Part shown: one piece after another, positions 9,060 through 16,850 of the stretch | Position numbering within the stretch: the first letter of the stretch is position 1 | How the letters are laid out: every line of letters begins with the position of its first letter | NCBI GenBank assembly: GCA_902168205.1 | Contig: CABHOK010000003.1 | Coordinates: 496,001 to 560,000 of the forward strand | DNA from: an uncultured Chitinophaga sp. | GTDB lineage: Bacteria > Bacteroidota > Bacteroidia > Cytophagales > Cyclobacteriaceae | Length of the DNA stretch: 64,000 nt | Reading direction: 5' to 3' | The notes under the pieces: model-generated | Told to the model about the DNA's origin: nothing | Seen by the model: only the letters and a program-made list of their open reading frames with translations | Databases searched by the model: none | Made by a program: the position numbers and the translations under genes

Positions 9060-9791
9060 ATGAAGAACATAGAAATTAAAACTACGCAGAATGTAGTGTT
9101 GGAATATGAACTTGCAGATTTACGCGATCGCATTCTCGCTTTTTTTCTGGACCTGATCATTCTGGTGGTTGGCCTTTCAATATTATCAGCTGTCGGCTTT
9201 GGTATTTTAGGTTTTACCGATACCGCAGCAGGGGTGTACTTTATTTTCCTATTCTGCATTTTTATCTTCTACTCACTGGCGTTTGAAGTATTGAACAACG
9301 GACAGAGCCTCGGTAAAAAAGCGCTGCGCATCCAGGTGATCAAAACGGCTGGCGGACAGGCTACATTTTCTGACTATGCTGCGCGCTGGGTTTTTCGTAT
9401 GATCGATATTTACTTTTCACTCGGAGGTATAGCGTCTATACTCGTAGTGTCTTCCGCGAAGGCGCAACGCATCGGCGATATCGTTGCCAATACGGCTGTG
9501 GTAAAGCTTGTACCGAAAATGGATCTGGCTCTGCGCGATGTACTGGCTATTCATTCCCGTGAATCTTACAAACCGGAGTATCCACAAGCCAAGCAGTTGC
9601 AGGAAGAAGATGTACTGGTGATCAAAAAGACACTGGACCGTTACCGGAAGTTTAGTAACGATGCGCACGAGGAAGCTATACATTTACTGGCGGAACGCGT
9701 AAAGCAGGTGCTTGGTGTTGAAAATATATATCCGGACGATCGCAGGTTTCTGCAGGCGATCTTGCAGGACTATGTTGTTCTGACACGATAA
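9060..9791 (+). CDS. RDD family membrane protein with C-terminal soluble tail
   Basis: 243 residues. The RDD domain occupies about residues 15-150, with ADLRDRILAFFLDLIIL at the start, LNNGQSLGKKALRIQV in the middle and RIGDIVANTAVVKLV at the end. It is followed by a soluble helical tail of about 90 residues that is common in the Bacteroidota homologues next to SpoIIM genes. It is transcribed divergently from the SpoIIM gene with only 33 nt (or 3 nt, depending on the SpoIIM start) between start codons, so each promoter must lie inside the neighbouring gene or its leader. It is probably part of the same membrane system. Confidence 0.88.
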   Translation: MKNIEIKTTQNVVLEYELADLRDRILAFFLDLIILVVGLSILSAVGFGILGFTDTAAGVYFIFLFCIFIFYSLAFEVLNNGQSLGKKALRIQVIKTAGGQATFSDYAARWVFRMIDIYFSLGGIASILVVSSAKAQRIGDIVANTAVVKLVPKMDLALRDVLAIHSRESYKPEYPQAKQLQEEDVLVIKKTLDRYRKFSNDAHEEAIHLLAERVKQVLGVENIYPDDRRFLQAILQDYVVLTR

Positions 9792-9921
9792 CGCTGCCGT
9801 TCAGCAGGAGCAAGTCTGACTACGACCCGATTCCATTCCGGTAATGATAATTTTTGATTACCTTCAGGATACAGAGCACGCGGTTTGCCACGGGCTAATC
9901 TTCCCATCAACCTGTAATTTT

Positions 9922-10440
9922 ATGAAAGTATACTGGTCATTTATTACCCTCTTATTGATCGCACTCGCTATGGATACACAAGCACAAACAACATTAAAGG
10001 TTGGCGACAAGGCTCCTGATTTTACTGCGAAGGATCAGGATGGAAAAACGATATCGCTGCACGACTATAAAGGCAAGAAAGTAATCCTGTATTTTTACCC
10101 GAAAGATCAGACTCCCGGTTGTACACAGGAAGCTTGCAACCTGCGCGATAATCATGCAACGCTGCAGAAGTCGGGCTATACTACCATTGGTGTAAGCACC
10201 GATGATGTTGCTTCGCATAAAGAGTTTCAAACGAAATATAGTCTGCCGTTCCCATTGGTAGCCGATGTTGATAAGGCTATTAATCAGAAGTATGGCGTAT
10301 GGGTAGAAAAAGAACGCGATGGCAAAAAGTATTTTGGCACCGCGCGTACTACATTTCTTATTGATGAGAAAGGTGTAATTACCAGCATTATTGATAAAGT
10401 AGATACCCAGCAGCATGCCGAGCAGATACTGAAACTTTAG
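9922..10440 (+). CDS. bcp: Exported thioredoxin-dependent thiol peroxidase (Bcp/PrxQ family)
   Basis: 172 residues from the ATG at 9922, chosen because it gives a clear signal peptide (hydrophobic core LLLIALAM, cleavage near TQAQ); the in-frame ATG at 9844 would bury it. The peroxiredoxin domain shows [14 protein letters not shown], the peroxidatic cysteine in TPGCTQEAC (C67) and the resolving cysteine five residues on (C72), typical of PrxQ. It reduces hydrogen peroxide or alkyl hydroperoxides. Export to the periplasm is predicted, unlike the usual cytoplasmic Bcp, and would need a periplasmic reductant. It ends 5 nt before the convergent sigma-factor gene. Confidence 0.92.
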   Translation: MKVYWSFITLLLIALAMDTQAQTTLKVGDKAPDFTAKDQDGKTISLHDYKGKKVILYFYPKDQTPGCTQEACNLRDNHATLQKSGYTTIGVSTDDVASHKEFQTKYSLPFPLVADVDKAINQKYGVWVEKERDGKKYFGTARTTFLIDEKGVITSIIDKVDTQQHAEQILKL

Positions 10441-10445
10441 TTACA

Positions 10446-11327
10446 CTATATTTCGGTATTGCCGGAATCTGTCATACTTAACTTTACTCCGCTTACCTCC
10501 AGGTGTTTTAATTTCTCCGGGTCTACCACAGTGTTGATCTGGTATATCTTATTGTCTGGTGCAATGCCCAGTATCTGGCAGGTGATCAATCTGTCGCCCA
10601 TATAGTATAGCAGCGCAGGTTGGTGATTGATCTGTGCAGCCATAACGGTGTTGGAACGATGGAAGCGTTGGTAAATGACCATTAGCAAATCGGAAACTTC
10701 CGGTATACCCAGACAGCTCTTGCGCAGCACACGAAGTTTACCGCCATCGGCATAGAAGGATATATCCTCGGCCAAGATAGTTTCGAGTGTTTGTGTATCG
10801 CGCGAACGTATGGCATTTATATACTTCTCCAGGAAGCTTAGTTGAACCTCGTCCGCGGCCGAAGCTTTGCGCTGCAGGTTCAGTTCTTCCAGTTTGGCTT
10901 TTGCCCGACTGAGCAGCTTGCGCGAATGTTCTTCCGTACTGGATAATACCTCGGCAATCTCCTGGTGCGAGTAATCGAAACTTTCCTTTAGCAAAAACAC
11001 TGCCCGCTCTTTGGGATTCAGTTCTTCCAGTAACACCAGCATGGAGTACGAAGCTATATCGCGAAGATTCATATTGGTATCGGCTTCTTCGGTTGCAAAA
11101 GGTTCCGGTAGCCATACATCGCCTACCTCTATTTTCTTTCTTCTGTTTTTGATGTTTATGGCATGGTTGATAACCGATTTTATCAGATAACCTTTTTCGT
11201 TGGTAATGCCCTCGCGTGGTTCTTCTATATACTTCGAGAGTACATCCTGCACAGCATCACGTGCGTCTTCGGCAGAACCAAGAATGTTATAAGCATACGG
11301 GAATAAGGTCTTCTGATATTCTTTCAT
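10446..11327 (-). CDS. ECF41-type RNA polymerase sigma factor with C-terminal SnoaL-like domain (SigJ-like)
   Basis: 293 residues, longer than ordinary ECF factors. Region 2 covers about residues 5-65 (YAYNILGSAEDARDAVQDV), region 4 about 95-150 (LNPKERAVFLLKESFDYSHQEIAEVL). Residues about 165-290 form a SnoaL-like extension (ISFYADGGKLRVLR). In the ECF41 group that extension replaces an anti-sigma factor and modulates activity. By family knowledge these factors sit next to carboxymuconolactone decarboxylase, epimerase or oxidoreductase genes, which matches the CMD, monooxygenase-like and RidA genes just upstream. Two likely target promoters are present at 12429-12455 and 12992-13018. Confidence 0.92.
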   Translation of the reverse strand: MKEYQKTLFPYAYNILGSAEDARDAVQDVLSKYIEEPREGITNEKGYLIKSVINHAINIKNRRKKIEVGDVWLPEPFATEEADTNMNLRDIASYSMLVLLEELNPKERAVFLLKESFDYSHQEIAEVLSSTEEHSRKLLSRAKAKLEELNLQRKASAADEVQLSFLEKYINAIRSRDTQTLETILAEDISFYADGGKLRVLRKSCLGIPEVSDLLMVIYQRFHRSNTVMAAQINHQPALLYYMGDRLITCQILGIAPDNKIYQINTVVDPEKLKHLEVSGVKLSMTDSGNTEI

Positions 11328-11341
11328 ACAGTTATCGGGTT

Positions 11342-11794
11342 TTATTTTGAAACAGCTATAGCATCAATTTCTACAAGCATATTGTCAATCGCGAGTCGCG
11401 GCACCGGTATAAGTGTGTTAACCGGAAATTTTTTATCGGGCCACATCCTGTAAAATTCTTCCGTGATGATGCGGAGTTTTTCAGCATCGTGCTCTACCAC
11501 CAGCGTTGTAACTTTTACAACCGCTCTCATATCAAGTCCCTGCGAGCGTAATGCAGTCTCAATATTACGAAGTGCCTGCTGAGTTTGTCGCCTGAAGTCG
11601 TTACTTAATTTTCCGGAAGTATCTTCTTCACCACCTTGTCCGGCAACAAACACAAATTTACGATTGGCCGGTACCGTTGCAACGTGCGAAAATCCATACG
11701 GTATAGGATCGAAGAGTGCAGGCGGATTGCTGATTTCCTGCGCAGAGACTGTTGATGTTATCATGACTATAAACACAAAAAGTAATTTTTTCAT
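11342..11794 (-). CDS. Exported RidA-family (YjgF/L-PSP) protein
   Basis: 150 residues. The signal peptide is MKKLLFVFIVMITSTVSAQ. The RidA fold follows, with FVFVAGQGGE, TQQALRNIETALRSQGLDM, VVKVTTLVV and the late IPVPRLAIDNMLVEIDAIA. RidA proteins hydrolyse reactive imines/enamines; the catalytic arginine is normally in a late VxRLP-like motif, here PVPRLA. Periplasmic location is unusual for the housekeeping enzyme, so the substrate may differ. It ends 14 nt before the ECF41 sigma gene. Confidence 0.88.
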   Translation of the reverse strand: MKKLLFVFIVMITSTVSAQEISNPPALFDPIPYGFSHVATVPANRKFVFVAGQGGEEDTSGKLSNDFRRQTQQALRNIETALRSQGLDMRAVVKVTTLVVEHDAEKLRIITEEFYRMWPDKKFPVNTLIPVPRLAIDNMLVEIDAIAVSK

Positions 11795-11853
11795 AATGAT
11801 TTTTTTAATCCTGAATGCTGGCTATAGCACGTTGTCGCTATAGTATATATCGA

Positions 11854-12078
11854 TCAGCTGTGAAGCCATCGTGCCACAGCTTTTTGCAGAAGCGGCAGTA
11901 TAATATATACCATCAATGGCACCGCGATAACGGTAATTGCGGCCGTGCGCAAGGGCAATGGTGTTATCTGTGTAAAGTAATCGCCCAGGCATGCCAGTAG
12001 TATAGTAATGGTAGGGTAGATGGCAGTCCAAACCAGTATCGCCATCTTCCACTTTTTAGGAGGTTTTGTTGCAGCCAT
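11854..12078 (-). CDS. Small two-helix membrane protein (resembles the membrane tail of some antibiotic-biosynthesis-monooxygenase proteins)
   Basis: 74 residues starting MAATKPPKKWKMAILVW, with two hydrophobic segments near residues 13-34 and 43-63 separated by a short loop containing PLPLR, and a basic C-terminus. From memory, a similar KW-x-x-A-I-L-x-W membrane region occurs at the C-terminus of longer ABM-domain proteins. That would fit the separate ABM-like protein ending 9 nt upstream, so the two may be split halves of one module. They are likely co-transcribed from the promoter at 12429-12455. The function is unknown. Confidence 0.7.
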   Translation of the reverse strand: MAATKPPKKWKMAILVWTAIYPTITILLACLGDYFTQITPLPLRTAAITVIAVPLMVYIILPLLQKAVARWLHS

Positions 12079-12087
12079 GTATTGTGC

Positions 12088-12396
12088 TTAGAAAATGTTG
12101 TACGATGCGCTTGCAAGTTTCAGCTCTTCAATTTTGGGGGCAATCTCAAGTCCGCTTTCATCGCGTTGTTTTTGAAAGGATTGAAATGAATCCAGTGTAA
12201 ATAATTTTTTTTGTGCCTCATCATTTTGATATACCGCAAAGTGATTGAATGTTTTACCATCGGCACCCACATACGCAGTGTAGCGTATAGCCGGGTCGTT
12301 GATCCGTTTCAGATCGGCAATAAACTTGTTTACATTTTCCAGGTTCTTTTGTACGAAGGAAGATTTTACCGTATAGGTTACTTTAATGATTTTCAT
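12088..12396 (-). CDS. Dimeric alpha/beta-barrel protein, putative antibiotic biosynthesis monooxygenase-like
   Basis: 102 residues. The pattern VTYTVKSSFVQKNLENVNKFIADL, then YTAYVGADGKTFNHFAVYQNDEAQKKLF, then FQKQ and a final beta strand fits a ferredoxin-like ABM or EthD-type fold. No specific catalytic residues can be named. Its start is 33 nt from the presumed -10 element of an ECF41-like promoter, and it heads a two-gene unit with the small membrane protein downstream. It probably handles a small organic substrate or a redox stress product together with the CMD protein. Confidence 0.75.
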   Translation of the reverse strand: MKIIKVTYTVKSSFVQKNLENVNKFIADLKRINDPAIRYTAYVGADGKTFNHFAVYQNDEAQKKLFTLDSFQSFQKQRDESGLEIAPKIEELKLASASYNIF

Positions 12397-12428
12397 ACTG
12401 GCTGTTTGTTTTTAGTTTTCAGATACAA

Positions 12429-12455
12429 GACAAAAACAAGTCTTGAAACGTGACC
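12429..12455 (-). promoter_or_regulatory. Candidate ECF41-type promoter, GGTCAC-N18-GTC
   Basis: On the minus strand GGTCACGTTT (12455-12446) is followed, 18 nt after GGTCAC, by GTC (12431-12429). The same arrangement occurs at 12992-13018, and both lie 33 nt from the downstream start codon. The layout is close to the TGTCAC-type -35 and CGTC-type -10 that I recall for ECF41 factors, and a sigma factor of that group is encoded 1 kb away. Confidence 0.65.
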
Positions 12456-12494
12456 TGTTTTTGTCTTTTTTACACAAATCTTTTTTGAGCAGGT

Positions 12495-12959
12495 TTACAG
12501 GGAGTATTGTCCTACTTTATAGCCGCCCGGTATAGTCTGGAATGCGCGGTTAAGACGGTTCCAGCTGTTGATCTGCGCAATGCCCAGGGTCAGGTCTGCG
12601 ATTTCTTCTGTTGAGAATACCTTGGTAAGCGATGCATATAGCTCATCATCAATATCGCGTTGGCTGATGTGTGTGAGCGCTTCGGCAAAAGCCAGTGCAG
12701 CTCTTTCTTTCTCGCTATAGTACGGGCAGTCGCGCCATGCAGCTACCGAGTGGAGACGTTGTTCTGTTTCGCCCATCGCAGTAGCTTCCTTGTGGTGCAT
12801 GTCCAGACAGTAAGCACAGCCGTTGATTTGTGATACACGGTACTTAACAAGCTCCAGTAGTTTATGATCAAGTGGGGACTTCTTTAAATACATTTCTGAT
12901 TTCAGTAGTCCATCGGCAAACCCTTTTGGTGCGGTCTGAAGTGTGATTCTTTCAGTCAT
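12495..12959 (-). CDS. Carboxymuconolactone decarboxylase family protein (AhpD-like)
   Basis: 154 residues. The AhpD/CMD core is clear: VSQINGCAYCLDMHHKEA, giving the CxxC pair (C48, C51) and the histidine H55 of the AhpD proton-relay motif. It is followed by ERAALAFAEALTHI and EIADLTLGIAQINSWNRL. Such proteins are small thiol peroxidase or disulfide reductases, or decarboxylase relatives. This is the classical neighbour and target of ECF41 sigma factors. It has its own copy of the GGTCAC-N18-GTC site 33 nt upstream of its start and is separated from the next gene by a second such promoter. Confidence 0.92.
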   Translation of the reverse strand: MTERITLQTAPKGFADGLLKSEMYLKKSPLDHKLLELVKYRVSQINGCAYCLDMHHKEATAMGETEQRLHSVAAWRDCPYYSEKERAALAFAEALTHISQRDIDDELYASLTKVFSTEEIADLTLGIAQINSWNRLNRAFQTIPGGYKVGQYSL

Positions 12960-12991
12960 AACTTTTGTGTTTTTTGTTTAACTACATCCAT

Positions 12992-13018
12992 GACAAAGAG
13001 CCGCTTCAAAACGTGACC
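12992..13018 (-). promoter_or_regulatory. Candidate ECF41-type promoter, GGTCAC-N18-GTC
   Basis: On the minus strand GGTCACGTTT (13018-13009) is followed after exactly 18 nt by GTC (12994-12992). It shares the bases immediately around both elements with the site at 12429-12455 and sits at the same 33-nt distance from its start codon (12959). It is the predicted promoter of the CMD gene. Confidence 0.65.
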
Positions 13019-13182
13019 TCTTTTGAGTATTTTTTTAGAAAATATACTGTCGGTGAACTATCGCTATGAAAATGAGTGTGTTAGAGAATTGATATTGTTG
13101 GTTTCCGGAGAAGTGATTCTTTTATAAGATCTTATTTTGAAATTACTTTGAGGCCAGACCGGATATAGTATATAGAATCAGC

Positions 13183-14070
13183 ATGAGACAGCAGAAGATA
13201 GCGTTTGTATGTTATGAAACCGAGAAACTGAGTGCATACGCAGCACAGGAGGATGGTATGCTCTTCGATTTTTTACAATCAAAAGGATTGCACGTTCAGC
13301 GTGTGCAGTGGCACGATAAAAATATTCGATGGCAGGAGTTTGATACTGTAATTCTCAAATCTCCGTGGGATTATCACAATCGGTACAATGCTTTTATGGA
13401 GTGGCTTGGCCAGGTGAATCGATTGGGCGTGCAGATACTGAACCCGTATGATGTTGTGAGGTGGAACAGCGACAAGCATTACCTGCAGCAAATGATCGAT
13501 GAAGGTTTTGATGTTATTCCTTCGGTATTTCTGGAGCCGGGCAAACAACACGACTTTCATTCATTGTTCGGGTATTTTAAAACGGATCAGTTGATTGTGA
13601 AACCCTGCATCAGTGCCGGATCAAAACAAACTATTACTGTAACGCAGCAGAATATAGATCAACACACGGCTGTTATACATGACATGACGCGCGAAGAATC
13701 TTTTATGGTGCAGCCCTTTCTACCGCAGATTTACGAAGGCGAGCTGTCGTATCTTTTCTTTCACGGTACATTCAGTCATTGTATACTTAAGAAACCGAAG
13801 GCTGGAGACTTTCGTGTACAGCTTGGTTTTGGCGGAACAACACATTTACAAAAACCAACGGACGATGCAATAAAATCTGCACAGGTATTTACAGATCGAT
13901 TTGCCAAAGACTGCTTATATGCCCGCGTAGATGGTGTGGTGATCAATGGCAGGTTTACCTTGATGGAGCTGGAGCTGATTGAGCCCATGCTATATTTCCC
14001 AGATGCTCCATATGGTCTTGATAAATACCATGCGGCCCTGGAGGAATTGTTGCTGTTACGCTCGGTATAG
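13183..14070 (+). CDS. ATP-grasp domain protein
   Basis: 295 residues. An N-terminal pre-ATP-grasp region (KIAFVCYETEKLS; VILKSPWDYHNR) is followed by the ATP-grasp lobes (LIVKPCISAGSKQT, SFMVQPFLPQIYEGELSYLFF). The C-terminal Mg/ATP-binding stretch is ARVDGVVINGRFTLMELELI. The fold resembles RimK/glutathione-synthetase-like ligases and the DcsG-like group, which join a carboxylate to an amine or thiol. The substrate cannot be inferred, and there is no biosynthetic neighbour. The gene stands alone and ends at a hairpin shared with the convergent response-regulator gene. Confidence 0.85.
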   Translation: MRQQKIAFVCYETEKLSAYAAQEDGMLFDFLQSKGLHVQRVQWHDKNIRWQEFDTVILKSPWDYHNRYNAFMEWLGQVNRLGVQILNPYDVVRWNSDKHYLQQMIDEGFDVIPSVFLEPGKQHDFHSLFGYFKTDQLIVKPCISAGSKQTITVTQQNIDQHTAVIHDMTREESFMVQPFLPQIYEGELSYLFFHGTFSHCILKKPKAGDFRVQLGFGGTTHLQKPTDDAIKSAQVFTDRFAKDCLYARVDGVVINGRFTLMELELIEPMLYFPDAPYGLDKYHAALEELLLLRSV

Positions 14071-14089
14071 TATATATAGCAAGAGCGAC

Positions 14090-14109
14090 ATGTATGCATG
14101 CCGCTCTTG
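14090..14109. terminator. Hairpin between convergent genes
   Basis: An 8-bp inverted repeat, CAAGAGCG (14090-14097) with CGCTCTTG (14102-14109), lies between the ATP-grasp gene and the response-regulator gene. The short inner sequence is itself nearly palindromic. The T-tract is weak. Confidence 0.45.
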
Positions 14110-14132
14110 AAATTCATTGAGACACTGTTTCT

Positions 14133-14504
14133 TTAATGATGATGATGTGCAGAAATAAGATCCGTAATCTTCTGAATCAGCTCTTTGCTATCGAAAGGCT
14201 TCGGAAGGGTATCATCTGCACAGGCATCTTGTGCCAGCGGAATAATATCGGTGTTAGACGAAGTGATGATTACAGGTATATGGCGAGTTGTTTCGTTTTC
14301 TTTCAATTGCTTGCATAACTCCAGTCCGCTGGTGTTGCCAAGGTTAATGTCAAGTAAATATAGGTCGGGGTAGGGGGGACTTGATACCTCCAGACCAGTG
14401 CCATCGGAATATACTTCTACGGTAAAACCATGCGATGTCAGAATGAACTGAAGCAGCTTTCGCGCATCCTGGTCATCGTCTACAATGATTAATTTTTTAT
14501 TCAT
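14133..14504 (-). CDS. Stand-alone response regulator receiver protein
   Basis: 123 residues, a single REC domain without output domain. The acidic pocket is DDD (D9-D11), the phosphoacceptor is D52 in LYLLDINLG, the conserved hydroxyl residue follows VII (T81) and the lysine is K102 in LPKPFD. Such CheY-like proteins act by protein-protein interaction or in phosphorelays. No histidine kinase is adjacent; the DHp-only protein at 18127-19068 is the nearest relative. The C-terminus ends with a run of histidines (SAHHHH), which is natural here but unusual. Confidence 0.92.
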   Translation of the reverse strand: MNKKLIIVDDDQDARKLLQFILTSHGFTVEVYSDGTGLEVSSPPYPDLYLLDINLGNTSGLELCKQLKENETTRHIPVIITSSNTDIIPLAQDACADDTLPKPFDSKELIQKITDLISAHHHH

Positions 14505-14534
14505 GCTGAGGGTTATATTTTTTCGATTGACTGG

Positions 14535-14729
14535 CTAGTGTTTGCCTTTCTTTTTCTGTTGGCCGGGGGCGTAATTTTTAGCAGACTTGCTGCCGGTAGC
14601 TTTTTTCATCTGGCCGGGCGGCACTTTTTTAGAATCCTTGTTAACAATTACAGTTGTCTTACTGCAGGCACTTGCTAAAACCAGCATCATCAAAAAGACC
14701 CACGACATTTTTCGGATTTGCTCTTTCAT
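14535..14729 (-). CDS. Small lipoprotein with PPGQ/APGQ repeats
   Basis: 64 residues from the ATG at 14729, chosen because it gives a compact lipoprotein signal (WVFLMMLVLASAC). The upstream in-frame ATGs add a non-hydrophobic lead. After the lipobox cysteine the protein has two similar short motifs, VPPGQMKKATGSKSA and YAPGQQKKKGKH, and a very basic end. Related Bacteroidota proteins are, as I recall, sometimes labelled quinol oxidase subunit 4, a name the sequence does not support. The function is unknown. Confidence 0.75.
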   Translation of the reverse strand: MKEQIRKMSWVFLMMLVLASACSKTTVIVNKDSKKVPPGQMKKATGSKSAKNYAPGQQKKKGKH

Positions 14730-14933
14730 GTTTTTCGTAAAGTTTGTTCGTTCCATCGCGATGTCCTTGTACCTCATTCATTCCGGTGTATCACGATTTA
14801 TACCTTTAGCACGCCATCTTCGTGTTACCCCCAAAGTGAAATCGAAGAAATGTTTTAAAAGGCATATTCTGTATCGGGAATAAGATTTTTTATATGTTTA
14901 CCACATTGACCTTTAAAGAATTAGTCGCTTTTC

Positions 14934-15503
14934 ATGGAAAAACTTCCCGAAGATGATTTTGGAAAACTGTTCCGGCAGCATCATGCGGGGTTGTGCAATC
15001 TGGCGTATAACATTGTGGGCGATACAGACGCAGCGAAGGACATTGTTCAGGAAGTATTTGTAAAGCTTTGGAATAACCGGGGGCAGCTTACGTTTGGTGA
15101 GCAGATCAAACATTACCTCTTCAAGGCTACCGCTCACACATCGTATAATCATCTTCGCGCAAACAAGCGAATTGCGCCTTTGGAAGAATATGCAGGATTG
15201 AATACACTTGAGACTGTTGTGGGAACGGAAGGTGTTGAGTATAAAGAACTGGAAGTGCGTGCCCGCCAGGCGGTTGACCGGCTTCCTCCGAAATGCAAAA
15301 CCATTTATATACTGAGTCGCCACGAAGGATTGAAGCACCAGGAAATCGCCGATACACTCGGGTTGTCGATCAAAACCGTTGAAAATCAGATGGGAATTGC
15401 GTTGGAAAAACTGCGAAGCGACCTGAAACCCTTCCTCAACCTTGAAATTGTGGCCATTCTGGCCGCTATTGGCATGGGACTTTACGCGTTACTGATATCG
15501 TAA
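14934..15503 (+). CDS. ECF RNA polymerase sigma factor (Bacteroidota expansion type)
   Basis: 189 residues. Region 2 shows FRQHHAGLCNLAYNIVGDTDAAKDIVQEVFVKLW and region 4 LPPKCKTIYILSRHEGLKHQEIADTLGLSIKTVENQ. The last 20 residues are strongly hydrophobic (LEIVAILAAIGMGLYALLIS), so the protein may be membrane-tethered through its own C-terminus. A small lipoprotein gene and a FecR-type anti-sigma gene follow in the same direction. No SusC-type transporter follows, which is unusual for this sigma/FecR family. Confidence 0.93.
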   Translation: MEKLPEDDFGKLFRQHHAGLCNLAYNIVGDTDAAKDIVQEVFVKLWNNRGQLTFGEQIKHYLFKATAHTSYNHLRANKRIAPLEEYAGLNTLETVVGTEGVEYKELEVRARQAVDRLPPKCKTIYILSRHEGLKHQEIADTLGLSIKTVENQMGIALEKLRSDLKPFLNLEIVAILAAIGMGLYALLIS

Positions 15504-15598
15504 AAAATAATTTGCTCCTCTTTGGGGGTATACTCGTAGTCCGGTGCTATAGGTATATAACAAAACGAAAATCAGTAAACACTTTAATCTTAATGCGT

Positions 15599-15727
15599 AT
15601 GAAAACTGTCATTGGCTTGATTCTGTTTGTAATGATTACCGCATCTTCTTGCTCGTCTTATACGTGTGCTACTTATGTGAAGCATACACCGAAAACCAAC
15701 ACTACGACCAAAGAGGTTAAAATATAA
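15599..15727 (+). CDS. Small lipoprotein (42 residues)
   Basis: A short ORF between the sigma and FecR genes encodes MKTVIGLILFVMITASSC, a complete lipoprotein signal with lipobox, followed by a 25-residue mature part containing YTCATYVK. The motif Y-x-C-x-x-Y/A recurs in small lipoproteins of this phylum, to my recollection. An in-frame ATG at 15593 is equally possible. It ends 20 nt before the FecR start, so it is probably part of the operon. The function is unknown. Confidence 0.65.
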   Translation: MKTVIGLILFVMITASSCSSYTCATYVKHTPKTNTTTKEVKI

Positions 15728-15747
15728 ATAAGAAGTAGACCCTCTCT

Positions 15748-16839
15748 ATGACCCTCGACAATCAACACTGGGAACGAATTTCTGCTTACCTGTCTGGCGA
15801 TCTTTCGCAGGATGAAAGAAATGCATTTGAATCCTGGCTTCAGGATTCCGACAGCAATCGACTTTTGTTCCAGGAGGCCCGGCTGGTCTGGGAGAGTTCA
15901 CGAATAAAACTCCGGGTAAAAAATCCGGCTACAGAAGAAGAGTTACTCAAGTTACGCGCGCGCATAAAATCGCAGCAACCCGCAGGCCGCATCATACCAC
16001 TCTTTAGAAATTCAGCACTTCTGAAAATTGCAGCCAGTCTTACCCTGGTGACAGTAGCCGCCTATTTCTATTGGACACTGCGTGATACTGAAACTGTTAT
16101 CGCGTCAGGCGATCAGGTGCTCACCCTATATTTACCCGATAGCAGTCGAGTCTGGCTGAATACAAACAGCACGCTGTCCTATACTGAAGATTTCACGAAA
16201 GAGAATCGTACCGTTACCCTGAAAGGCGAAGCATACTTCCAGGTTAAGCGCGATACAGCACATACCTTTGAAGTGGTCACTCCGGCTACCACAGCGGTGG
16301 TGTTGGGTACATCGTTCAATGTGAATGATGCCGACAGTGCCACTATTGTTACCGTTGCAGAAGGTAAGGTTCGTTTTGCAGAGCGCGATGCTGCACGCGA
16401 AAAAGATGTTGTACTCACTCCGCGTGAGCAGGCTACATTCCATCATCGTAAAAAGACTATGGACCGATCGCGAAGCCGCGATATGAAGTTTGCTGCCTGG
16501 CGAAGGTATAAAAATGCGCAATACGAAAAAGAAGTAAAGAACAGCGGGCTATATCTCGCTACTCAATATACCTGGCGAAAGAACCAGATCAATCAATCGG
16601 TGATTGAAGGGACTATACGAAACAGTGCTTCGCTGGCTGTTTACAAAGATATAGTACTATATGTTACGTATTCGCAGCCGGGCGGACCTCAGAAGACTTC
16701 GCGACTTGTAATTGGTGAAACTGTGAACCCCGGACAAACCATCGATTACCGAAGACGGTTACTTGATATTTTTACCGAGACCAATGTGTTGCATGTGAAG
16801 GTTGAATCAGCCGAAGTTGAAACCGGTGACCATTACTAA
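15748..16839 (+). CDS. FecR-domain transmembrane anti-sigma factor with atypical C-terminal domain
   Basis: 363 residues. An N-terminal DUF4880-like region (residues 1-60: ISAYLSGDLSQDERNAFESWL) is followed by one membrane span (about 88-106) and the FecR domain (about 120-230: VWLNTNSTLSYTEDF, GEAYFQVKRD, VLGTSFNVND). The C-terminal 120 residues are not the usual DUF4974 receptor-contact domain. They read YLATQYTWRKNQINQSVIEG, IRNSASLAVYKDIVLYVTY and NPGQTIDYRRRL, resembling an FxLYD-type beta-sandwich. It should hold the sigma factor of 14934-15503 until an unknown envelope signal arrives. Confidence 0.88.
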   Translation: MTLDNQHWERISAYLSGDLSQDERNAFESWLQDSDSNRLLFQEARLVWESSRIKLRVKNPATEEELLKLRARIKSQQPAGRIIPLFRNSALLKIAASLTLVTVAAYFYWTLRDTETVIASGDQVLTLYLPDSSRVWLNTNSTLSYTEDFTKENRTVTLKGEAYFQVKRDTAHTFEVVTPATTAVVLGTSFNVNDADSATIVTVAEGKVRFAERDAAREKDVVLTPREQATFHHRKKTMDRSRSRDMKFAAWRRYKNAQYEKEVKNSGLYLATQYTWRKNQINQSVIEGTIRNSASLAVYKDIVLYVTYSQPGGPQKTSRLVIGETVNPGQTIDYRRRLLDIFTETNVLHVKVESAEVETGDHY

Positions 16840-16850
16840 TACAATGTTTT

